Assembly: GCA_023053545.1 (NCBI GenBank)
Contig: JAKZAN010000007.1
Coordinates: 6,882,001-6,946,000 of the forward strand
From: Lepidurus packardi
Taxonomy: Eukaryota; Arthropoda; Branchiopoda; Notostraca; Triopsidae
Length of the DNA stretch: 64,000 nucleotides
Direction: 5' to 3'
The translations under genes were made by a program, and so were the position numbers. The notes under the pieces were generated by a model. The model worked only from the letters and a program-made list of their open reading frames with translations. It was not told the DNA's origin and did no database searches. Positions within the stretch are counted from its first letter, which is position 1; the number at the start of each line of letters is the position of its first letter. Positions 26,201 through 38,200 of this stretch are shown one piece after another.

Positions 26201-29200
26201 GGTGCTCTGAGAAAAAAGTCTCAGACGAAGTGAGCTGAAAGTCCAGAGGAAAGTTTTTTTTTCCGAGAAAAATGTGAAGTAGAAAGGCGTGGTCTAACGT
26301 TTCGTTTAGGAGTTTAATTTAAGGATGAAGAATGAAACCCAAAAGGCTTTCATCTTTATACTTTTATTGTGTCCCAGCAAATATTAGACAGATTTGGTTG
26401 TATGACTGGACGCAATAATACGCGGAGCGAGGGAGAAAAAGGAAATTAATTGTCCGTGAACTTGTTTCTTCCATCCTTTGTCGCGGTTGAGCAGGTTTTG
26501 TATGCTTGATTGCATTGGTGTGATTGGTTTTGCGCGATATATCGCTGAAAAGAAGCAAGTTTTCTCATTACAGCTTCCTCCGCCTAGTGCCCCTTTGTTG
26601 CCCCTCTTTGAAGGGTGAAAACTTTTGGCAAGGAAAATTGTGTTGACGACGAAGAAGGAAAGTAAGTCTCGCCTTTCCCAAATGTTCGCTATTGTGTTTT
26701 AAGTAGGCCGTAGTCCGCTAGGCCCAGCGAGAGTAACAACCTGGACCAGGCAATTCACTTAGTCCTTTCTTGGCTGTGTTAATTATCTTTCTAAAAAGTT
26801 CTGTTTGGTGGAATGCGTCGTCATTAACAGTTTACAAACATATGTAACTTTGCTTTGCATCTCTTGCGTCTCTTGTAAGGCGTCTAATGATCTTTCGCAT
26901 AGGCAGATGAGGGTTTTCGACGCAGACAAACCAATTTAACTGAAGAGCTGGGCATTCATTTAAGTCTTAAACTTAATACACAAAAGAATAAAAAAGGAGA
27001 AAAGTAGCTGCATTTATACTTCTTTGTCTAGCACGGGGTTCATTAAGGTGAGAGAGAGAGAGGCTGGCTGTAAATAGTTAAAAGCGTTTTATCCAACGTT
27101 CCGGGGAGACCCCACAGGCGGGGCTTATTGCTTACTGCTTGTGGTGATGCTATTGCCGTCGCTGCTGGCTTTTGTTACGTGGTAAAACATATACCTGTCC
27201 CAAGTCCGAGGAGGAAGCTTCCTCCTCGCTTACCTTGCCTTTTGCTTCGGGATTTGAGCCCAGTGTTGTGTTGTGTTGTGTTGCGGGTGCTAAAATGGGA
27301 TGAGATTCTCAAGCTTACGCTCAGTGTGCTATCAACCTCAGCACTAGCACGGTAACCTTAAAACTGGGTCCAGGTACCCAGGTTTTAGCAGTTCCATCCG
27401 AGTAACGTTCTTCTTCCACGAACGGACTGCTAGTGTAAACGTTGGGCACAAGTTTTTGGGAAACGAGAGTGATTGACGGCACGTTACGTTGTATCTGTTA
27501 ACTGGCCACGCGAATTCAAATGCAAAGAAGTCAAGATTGGGACAGAGACAATGGTGACTTAAAAAGTAGGCGAGAAAAAAAGGACGCCAAACTTTATGAG
27601 TTGCCCTTAACCACGTGAAAAGGGCAGAAAAGTGGAGTGGAATGTTGTGTGCGTATCGTAGAGCATCTTTAACTGTTCATTTGGGGGAGAAAGTAGGTCT
27701 TCGAGGTTGATGAAGAGGATTCACGCTTTTTTTCTTTACGAAAAGGAATTGCTCCTAACAACCTCTTAACCTTTGGGCTCCCGAGAGACTTGTACTTGCT
27801 CGCTACTTTGGATTTTGGTTGTTAAAAGTGGAGAGAAAACGCGAGAAATAGTAGCATCCTAAAGAGGAAAAACAAAAAACTTGTCGAAAAACTTGTTTCA
27901 AGACTTTGGAGGGGTCGAGTGGAGATGTTAAACCAAACTTGGGATTGAGGCTTAATGACGATGACATATTTAAATCGTTAATCAGCTACAATGATGATGT
28001 GAAAAGAGACCTTGCGACCTTGGCAGTTTGTGTCGAATGTAAATCTAGTGATGGAAAAGAGATAGAAAAAATACTACTTGAAAACGTGTAAAAAAAAAAA
28101 AGGAGAAAACAATGGCGGATATTTCAAGCCAAATAAGCTGCGTATGTGGCTGCGGGAAGCTGTCTGCTCAGGCAATCAAGGGGGGAAAGCATACATTGGT
28201 GGTGATGGTGATTTCGTCGCTCCAACAGTCACATAATTCCTAAGAACTTAGCTCCTCTGGGAAGTAATGGCTTTAGAAAGTGCGAGTATCTAGCAGTTTT
28301 GCTTGCCGCATACTGCAGCGTCACACTGTAATGTATTATGAGAAAGACGAGATGATTGCTTGCATAGAATGGAACTGCTAAAAAGAAACCCGGTTAGAAC
28401 CATTATGAGCCACCAGAAAATGACATGTGAAGTTGCCAAAAAATCCCATTACAGGTCTACATAAATTTTCCTTCAGAAGTTTATTTGAAAACTAACTAAC
28501 TAAAACAAAAATGAAGCCTTTTAATGTGGAGCAGTGGCGACGCTGGATGAGTTCTTCACCACCACCAGTGGAGGAAGTTTCTGCACCTACACGGTCAGTC
28601 CCGGAATTCCTTTCGAATAAATGCCATCCCCCTGATGAGCTTCAGAATGGCACAAGTGCGTACCGGCGCAGGTCTTTCAAGCGTCAGTCGTTGAGGAGAA
28701 ACCCCAAGAAATCGACCGTCATCCATGCCGGTGACCACCACCAGAAAGCCATCGACTACTCTGAATGGATGAAAGGGATAGCAGCGGAGGAAGATTTACG
28801 CAAGAAACGTGTCATAACCAAGACCACAAGTCTGGTGCCAAAGGCCGTCACTCCAGCGGTCGTTAACAATACCATTCCGGTATCCAAAGCTCGTGTAGAA
28901 CGCAAAGTGTCGGTTGGCGCTTTCTTGCAACGATTTAGAACGAAAAGGGTAGTGACGCAAACCGTTTCTGTACCGGTGCTGTCAACAACAGCGTTGTTAC
29001 CCAATGCAGTGGGTAGTCAGGTCAAAGACGCTTCGCAGTGGCTTTTGCACCGGGTGAGTCTGGCACAAGCCATGGCGACCACTCCAACGTCCGCACGAAC
29101 CCATAAAATAACCAGTCATGTGGTTCAGATGATCGGTAATTGTGATAGATTGTCCCGGTTACCGGCGAAATGTCCGCTGGCAGCGGACGTACTGGGGCAG

Positions 29201-32200
29201 TCTGCGTTGCCGAAGGTGTATCAGATATTAGGCGAGCCACCGAGTGTGGTCCACGGCTTGTTGCAACCGACGTCTTCCACTCGGAGCCAGGACAACGTCT
29301 CTTCTTCCATGACCTCGCGAGGCGCACCGGACGGAGCAACGAATCCGCGCGATCCTGAGCGCTGGAATGAGCAGGACCATCCTCCGATGTCCGAATATAA
29401 AGCGCGAGAAGCCGCTAGCGGCCAAGTGGCTTTGACTTCCATGGAACGGCCGTCGGTTTCCGGAAAAAGTGAATCAAACCAAAAAAACAGCTTTCAGTCG
29501 CGCGGCAAAAAAAGAAGGGCTTACGGAGCGGGACCGACATCAGTCGTGGGGAGACACAAATCGCGTCGAGCGCCCAGTTTTAAGACAGCCACACGCTCCA
29601 AACAAAGACTCACAAAGCTGCCGAAGTCCAAAAAGACGCTAATGAAAAAGGGCAGCAGCTTAACAAAAACGCTCAACGGGAACAACAATCTGAAGAAAGC
29701 GGCGAACCCGAAGGTTTGTAAAAGCAAAAGTAAATCTAAGTTCAAGTCGGCAACCGAAGCCGATGAAGAATGGCAGTACGTCCCCTCAATGGAGCCCAAT
29801 TCCAGTTTGGATCTCCAGGAAGAGCGCAGAAAAAGTCAGAATGTGGACGCACACGCGGTCAAACGAACGCTAAAAGCCAGTCAGATTGTTCCAGCAATGG
29901 GCAAAAGCGTCTATCCCTGGGACAGGGACCTGTACCACGTCTATGTGGCCCGACCACGGCGGATTGCTCCACCGTCTTGCATCTCCGCCCTAGTTTTTGT
30001 GCCTCCGCACCGAAGGCCGAGTTTAACAACGACTCTGGCGCGTGTTACTGTAACAGGAGCTGTGAATGAATGTCCGAGTCATGACACTCACCTAGATGGG
30101 AAAGAACCACCGACGAATAGTTATTATGAAGGCGTGGCGAGCGACTGGGATTGTGCTCGAAATGCAAATTCAGCAGTCAGAGACTCACCGCCCAAAAGGG
30201 TCCATCCAGCAGCAGCAATGGCGTTCGGAGCAGGAGTGCCGGAAAAATCAACATCCTTTACTTCAGCCGATGCAGGTAGATTGATTTCCCCAGCGTTCAT
30301 GTATAGAAGCAAGAGATGATGGCGATGATGAGGATGATGAGGAGCCTTATACAGGTTCGAAACTTTGAACCAAAACTTGTTGGCCTTGGCTCACGGTGAT
30401 GCCCAAAGAAAAGAATGGCAGCGACCTTGTCATTTGCATGTGATTTAAAAAGTTGTGGGGTCTCTTTGTTGGACTGGAATTGTATACTCTAGAAAAGGGG
30501 GTAAGTCACATGGGAGGCGAATAAATGTTTTCCCTATCGACTTCAGGAAGTACTGGACTGCATTAAACGTTCTAGTCTGTCTCGCACAAAGTTGTTTTTC
30601 CAGAATTGGAATCAATAGAGAGAGGACTTGTCACTTTTTGGCGTAGTGTTGTTTTAGGTCGACAACCTCCTTAAAGGTTTTTCGTTTAGTTTTGATAGCG
30701 TGGCGTTTAAAACCCCCAAGTTGGTGCTCGTTAAGAACACGACTCGGATGACCACGCGTGTGAAAAGGCTTGCAAACGGAAAATCTTAATGAGAAGTTTC
30801 GAGCTAATTATTGTACTCGGGGAACAGGAACCCATAGTGCAAACCGTTAAAGTACTTTCTACTGTGTTTTGGGTTGCAAGAAGGCGGAAGAGAAAAAGCC
30901 TTATCGTGTCTACATGCTATATGCTGTTTCCTCTATAGTGATAGGGAGGAATGGTCCAGAAGACGTGCTGCAGCCTCCACGTGAAGGTCTTTACGAGAGG
31001 AAAAGCAGTTGGCTCCTCGCCTTTTTTTATCTCTATTTTTATTTTTTTTTAGCTTTTTTCTGTTAATTTGAATGCGGAGGGGTGAATTTATTAAAGAGGC
31101 TGTAAAAGAGATTGGGATAGATTTCGTTCCTAGTGGAATAATTTATGAAAGCTTTGTCTTGGAAAAAAACAGTCGGGGAAAGGGGGGTGCAAAAGGTTTG
31201 GAAACATGGCAGGGGGTAATAGAATTTGGGGAGACTAATTTCAGTGTTAAGCTTGTTTTGCTTTTTTACCCTCGCTTTTTATACCCTCATTTTTCTTTTT
31301 ACTACCTGTCTGCTCCTTATAACGTCAGGTTTAAAGTGAACCTAAAACAGGGATTGCACGAGTTGTTCTCGTAACGATAAATCGCAAAGTGTCCGTAAAG
31401 CTGTCTCAGCTTTCTTGTTTAAATGACTGCAGACGCTGATTCCGTGTTCCTGATGTCATTCTAAACAGACATCCAAGACTTATAGAGTAAACAAAAAAAA
31501 AAAAAAAAATAAACAGATGCATTTGCATATTAGAGTGTTGACGTCACTGGTTTTGGGAGCGTCACGGGGTGGAGTATGTTTCCAAGTGACATTGTAATAA
31601 TTATCATAGTGTTTCGGTTACAGTTGGCGGGGCTTTCTGGTTGTCACCAAAAACCTAGAGTGTAAAAAAACCCATCGATTCCCTCGATAGCGCACGCTTT
31701 TAGACGTTTACACGGAATCACAGGTGTGAGTACTAATACAAATGTCAACTGGGATCCGTGATCTCGCGCTTGAGGTTTCTTAAATACCTTAAAGGAATTA
31801 ATAATTCATGTAAGAATTGTACATTGTTTGCCATGGTGAGTTACAAATAAAACAAAACAAAGTTCAATATGCACAAGGATGATAGGATAAAAATATGAAA
31901 AATACATATCTGGAACCAAACTCCATAGTTAAGGCTTAGGCATTAAAAGCTCGTTTGGCATGTCGTTAAAAGCGCCATATGGTGCTAGAGAAGCGTTAGG
32001 AAAGTTGTAGATTTCGTTTTCTTCTTCGATCGTATTCCAAAGTATCAATTCAATCTCCTGGGTATCAAGTCTTTTGAAAGGAAAGAGAGGCTCGGTTGAA
32101 GATGATAAGAAGACTTGAGTTTCAGAATCCGTGCGAGAAGCTTTCTTCTAACGTCTTTTTGCTTTGTCTTAGGCTGTAGACAGTTCAAGTTTCTTGCTTT

Positions 32201-35200
32201 GGCTTAAGAAAGCGGCCAGTATAACTGTAATTTCGTAGGCTATCAAAAACTCGTGACTAGGTAAAACTTTCTTGAAAAGTAAGCATTTTTTTGTGTATGA
32301 TTGATTTTCCTAACGCTCAAGGTGTGAAATCTGATATGCAAGATTGGCTTCTTGTTACCTTCCTAATTGGGATTGTTCGATCCTAAAAAGCCGTTAGCCA
32401 ACAATCACAGTTTGCAGGTTGTAAAAGCGGAAAACAAGCCTCGTATTCAGACCCTGGATACCATATCTAGTCGAGTTGGTGCCGTACTAAACCTTATGTG
32501 GAGGAAAAAATGGGGGTGGTAGTAACCAAGCAGGAAATTTGCATGTTTGACGTTGACGGAAGGGGGGAAAAGTATAGAAGAAGGTGTAGGAGGCCAAGAG
32601 CGTAAGCGAACAAGATCATAGATGTGGTCTCTTGGCATGGCGAGCTTTGTTTCGCGGGTTCTAAAGCTAACGAATTCCAGCTGGGAGTCGAGTGGTATTC
32701 GGCCGCCACCAAAGATCCTTGTATAGAGTGTAGGATGTTAAAGTAGTCCCCAGCGCTCCTCTTCCTGTCCATTCCATTATGAATTTTTCCAAGCGAGGGT
32801 CTGTTTAGTGCGTGCTCTTACTCCAGTTTGTCAGTTTAACTTGAGCCGTATGTGTGCATTGGGGGTTGGTGCTGGGACGACGAAAGGATATCGGCAATGG
32901 AGCCTATCGAAATCTTGGATATGGTTAACTACGAACCGCTGTACTATCTAAAGAAACTGACGGGTATGTGCATAGTGTGGCAAAGCATAGTTCGAAAAAT
33001 TTGGAGTTTATTGTATTGGGGTGGCCACAAGGTCTAAATGATTCTGTCGTTCTCAAAATCGTGGGTACATGTTTCAGAACCCTGTGCTTTCAAACGTTTT
33101 CAAGAATTTAACTATCCCCGAAGGTTTCCCCGATCTTTTGGGAAGAAATGGGGGTTTTGGGAGTCCTTTAAGATTTTTTGGGGCGGATCTGTCGTTTGTC
33201 AGCCGAGCTTCCCATGTTTCCAAACAAACAAGTGGAACTGGGGGGAGCAGGTGACGTCATGGGTGTCATGCAAATGAGCGTTGTGTCTATATCTCGGAGC
33301 ATCTTGCATCTAGCCAAGTTTTAGAGACTCCACCAAAACCCCTTTCGGTTTTGCTCGTCTATGAGCATATAGCCTTGACTAGGTTGAGTTTTAACTTTCT
33401 GAACTTGGCCAAGTTTATATGTATGGTAAACAGTTGTTATTTCTTTTATGGATTTGGTAAATCGGAGCTTTATTATGGCTACCACTTAGGTCTTCTATGT
33501 TATCTAAAAAACCAAAACAACCCAAAGTCCACGAAAGAAAAAGAAGCATAATAAACAAAATTTTTATTTTTTTTAAAAAACGCATGATAGTTTTTCATAT
33601 TTTCCATATTTTCATATGTGTGCACTGATTATTGTGCAAGGTATTAAAAAATGGTGATTCTGCCATGCGATTAATTCTTGGTTCTCTTCCTTGATTTTTC
33701 TTTTGCAGGTGACATAACCCAGAAAGGCTATGAAAAGAAGAAGAATCGTCTCTTGGGTCCCTATTTACCCAAAACGTCTTCAGGTGAGAAACATTAAAGA
33801 CTCTTGCGTGGATAATGAATGTATGATCAGCTACATAAAAGCGGCGCTGGAAGTGGAGAGGACATAGTTAGGTGGCAGGACATTCTGACTGTTTTCGCGT
33901 GAATTACTTAGCAGAATAAAGATGGGTTTTTAGTTGGGGAGGTCATTCATAAGCTTGTTAGAAGTCATAATTCATGAAGGCGAGCCAGGAATCCCGCCAT
34001 CTAAAGTTGCTCGCAGATGCTACATTGTCCTGTAAACCTAGACGAGGATGCGTTTTATTGCCGAGAGTTAGCTCTGTCAAGTGCTTTAGAACATGGGAAG
34101 CTATAGCTTTCGCGCCGGCTGGTCTTTTTGGGAGATGACCGTCAAATAACCGTCGTATTATAAGTTGTGAAATTTATGAAGCGGCTTTTTGATTTTTAGC
34201 CGTCAGCATCTTCAACATCAACATCAAGGTCTTTTCCTAGTTCAGAACGAAAGTCATTTACCTCCCTGGCTTTGGCTTGGTTTCTTTTGACACACAAAGA
34301 AAAAAAGATTATTGTAAGACGAGATTTATATGTGGGCGCCGAACAGTGAATTGCCAATGCTAAAGCTTCTTACAAAAAAGTAAAGAAACCAAGACGAGAA
34401 GTCCTCCACCCCTCGGGTCTCCCCTTTAAAAAAAAACGAAATTTTTGGGAAAAATTTGGAAAAAGTCAGAAATGCAAAACGTTTTGCTCTTGCTCGCTTG
34501 TTGCCTCGAGTCTGTCGGTGCAGCTGGGAAACTCCAGCAGTCGTCTGTTCAGCTCGAGTCCAAGATGAAAAGCTTTAAACGTTGTATTTCCTTTTTAAAA
34601 AGTTTTTTTTTTCCACTAGATTTGGTAATCTGGAGATATGTATTATCTGCTTCTTTTTATTGTCTTCATTTCAAAGTCTCTCCTTTATTTCTGAACGGTT
34701 GGGAAATCTTCTGCAAACCTGATCGTGCAAGGATGAAGGCATTTGGATCGATTGAAATTACGCGAGCTCTGAAAAAGTATTTCGCTGCACGAACTCATGC
34801 ACAAAGTACCGCTATGTTGTTACGAGAGTATCTATAGAAGATTCAGAACCTTTAACGAGAAAAAATAAAAGGGAAAAAATTGCAATGGATTACTGGTAAA
34901 AGCCCTTGGTTAAACCCCAAGTTAAAAATAATGGTCCTTGTGGATGACGGTTAGGAATTAATCATAGGCTTTTACACCTGTTTTCTGTATTGCACATTTT
35001 TCAGGACTTGGTCACGCTCCCCGTTCACGTTCCTCTAGCCAAGGGCCAGGTCAAGGGGCAGCAGCTCATGACAAGGATCGAGAACGCGAACGCAGCGAAC
35101 TAGCACCATCTTCATCCAATTCGGGTTCTCGTGAACGAAGACGTTCTCATCGTCGAGTCACACGCCACGAGAGTCGATATCACTCAGGTATTTATTTCCC

Positions 35201-38200
35201 TTTGCTTCCCTTTTCTTGTTTGTAGTAAAGTTTGTATGCATAGAAAAGCAGTTGTAGGTAGCATATAGGGGGTTCCATTTTTGTTTTGTTTGCTAATACT
35301 TTGTTCTCTTTTTTAGAAGTACGCCAGGAAGCTGTGCAGCAGGCTTTAGCAGCTATGCAGAGCAGACCTAAACCTTCTCTGCCCATGCCGAGCAAGAGAA
35401 CGTCTGTGATGGCCAAATCTCCTGATAGAGAACAATGTGAGTCAGGTATAAGTAGTATGTATGCAGTTTGTGCGTGCCGCAAGTGCCTTTCCTTACATTA
35501 AGCCGGAATGTTCCGGAGCTAAGGATTGCAGTACATATTTGCAAGTATCTTTGGGGAGGATTTTTGTGTCAGTAGCCTGATTAGTCTGTTAGTTTTTGCT
35601 GTTTGACAAACAGTTTACCTCCGAGTGAGATGGAAAGTTATGTCAAACTCGCATTGCAAAAAAAGCTTGCTGAATCCGCGATAGCTGTGATGGTTAGACT
35701 AGAAAGATAAAAATGTAGGGTCTTTTTTATAGGAATTTTTTTTTTTTTTTTTAAAGCCAAATTTTTCCATTGCAAATTTCGCAGATAACACTTCCAAAAT
35801 TGTAAGATATTTTTCAAGAATTTTGTGTGGCGTTTTCCCCCTTTTTTATTTTCTGCGGCTACCTTGATACTTAACTTTTAAAATCGGTGCGTTATCGATA
35901 GTAATAAATATAACATAAAGAGAAACAGAGAATAGGCCATTTTACAAACTAAAAAAACTAAGTCATTGTTGTCAGTAGGCATTTTCTTAACTGTTCGGCA
36001 CCATAAATTTGCGTTCAAATTACCGAAATTCTGGCCACGCCTTGTTTCGTGCCAAGAAATAGTACAAGGAAACTACAGGCATAAAGGGCAAAGGTGCATA
36101 CGGGGCAAAACCGTTGCGCTTTTCAGTTTTTTACTGTTTGGGGAAAAGAAAAGGAATGCAAAGCAGGCCAGTTTAAAGTAGTATTCCGCATATAGGTTGT
36201 GTGCCGTATAAGGCATGTTTCGTAGAAGAGAAAAAGAAGAGACTGAAATACAAAAAAAAGTTCGGGTTTTGTTTTTATTAGGGTTGAAAGGTGTTGGGCA
36301 TATCCTATAAAACTGACAAGATCCCCCTTTTTTCGTTTTGATTCTCTTACTTTGTCTTTTTTAATCATATGCTCATGTTTCGTGTAACCGACGGAAAAAA
36401 AGAACATGTTAAAAGAGATTAATGTCTGGCTTGTTGGCTGGGTGTTTTTTTTTTTTTTTTTTTTTGTACGGTGTCCAGGTGACAGCAGCTCGGAAGATGA
36501 TGACAGCGTTACCCAAGAAGGCAGTCTGGTGTCTACACCTGAGCGCGAACGCTCTCACCGAATACCCGTGCCCGTCAGTGTGCATGCCATTCCTTCGGAT
36601 TCGTCCAGCACGGGTTCGACTAGCCGGGATTCGCTGCCAACACAACAGCGTCCTCTGCCGCCGATCCCAACGTCGCCCTCATCGTCCTCTATCCCGCCAT
36701 TACCCCCACGGGATAGTCGGACTCCACAAGCGAGTCGCGAGCGTCGCCTAGCCAATGGCTTCATCGACGAAGCGGGCAGTAGTCCCACTCCAGAAGACTG
36801 GGCCAGGCAGCCCAAGCAAGAGATATCGGATTTGACGGACCTCATGCACAACTTACGGCCATGTATGTATTATAATTCCTTTTACGCCACTTACGTGTTT
36901 TCATTTTAGAATTCTGTATTTCATTTTTCTCGATTTGGATTGGATTCTTGAATTTCAATGACTTTTATGTTTGTATTTTTTGGCTCATCTTTCTTGGGGG
37001 GTTTAGATTCTTCCTCCAGCTCTGGACCAGACGTGACGCACACTTCCCAACCCTTGCGCCGCGCACCACCGGCCGACCGGTTAGGGTTTTATGGACAAAT
37101 AGGAGCCCGGAATCCTGCCAACACTAATGAAGAAAGCAATAACCAAAGCGGGGCGTCGACGGGCACTTTGAATTCCATAACGGGCAAGTGGAAAGTGTCG
37201 GCCAAGATTCAGCAACTCTTAAACACTTTGAAACGGCCTAAACGCCGTCCGCTGCCCGAGTTTTATGAAGATGACGATATCGAGTTGGAAATCGCGGCCA
37301 ATCCCAAAGATCCCAACGCACCCAAACCAGAGGGAGGACCTATGACTCCCGCTTTAGGCGAACAACTTATGGTAGGCCTCTTAAAATAAGCAACTAAGCT
37401 TCTTTTGGAGTTTTGAATAGGAAATTGTGTGATGTGTTAATCTGTGATTTTTTTTTACTTTAATAGATTCCTTCAGGCTTGCCTCGCACTTTTGAAGCAG
37501 CAGTACAACGTTATGGCTCCGCGACGTTTAAGGCTCCCGCTGCCACAGTATTAGACCCGAATGGCAAGTCTAGCACATCCATATCCTTGACGTATGGAAA
37601 ACTGCAGAGCCGAGCATACAAGATTGCCTACGCATTGCTCAGCAAGCTACCTGCCGGAAAAAACGAAATGGTGTCCCTCAAGCCTGGAGACCGAGTCGCG
37701 TTGGTATACCCTAATAGCGATCCTGTTGGCTTTTTGTGTGCATTTTATGGCTGCCTCCATGCTGGAGTAGTCCCGGTTCCCATTGAAGTCCCCTTGACAA
37801 GACGGGTGAGTGCCTCGCCTAATTAGTCGTCATTCGCTCTCTTAAATCTTAGACAAAACCAAACTTTTACTTGGTCTTATTTATCTAGAATTACGATTGT
37901 ATTGTTTTTGTTTTAGAGAGGAACTCGTTTTTCTTCTTTTCCTTCTCCCATTTGAATACGTTGAATAGTTTTAAACTGGTAAAAAGAATTGGCTGGTTTA
38001 ACGTGCAATTGTTATGCATATCGCAGGACGCTGGATCTCAACAAATTGGATTTCTGCTCGGTTCGTGTGGCGTGACAGTAGCATTAACGTCGGAAGCTTG
38101 CTTGAAAGGCATTCCAAAAACTGCCACAGGGGAAGTAATAGCTTTCAAGGGATGGCCACGTCTTACATGGGCGATTACGGATAATTTGGGCAAACCGCCA

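Noticed and set aside
27906-28243. Two short frames (61 and 43 codons) before the nested orphan gene
   Set aside because: The first has no ATG and both lack domains. They may be leader sequence, and evidence is too thin to call.
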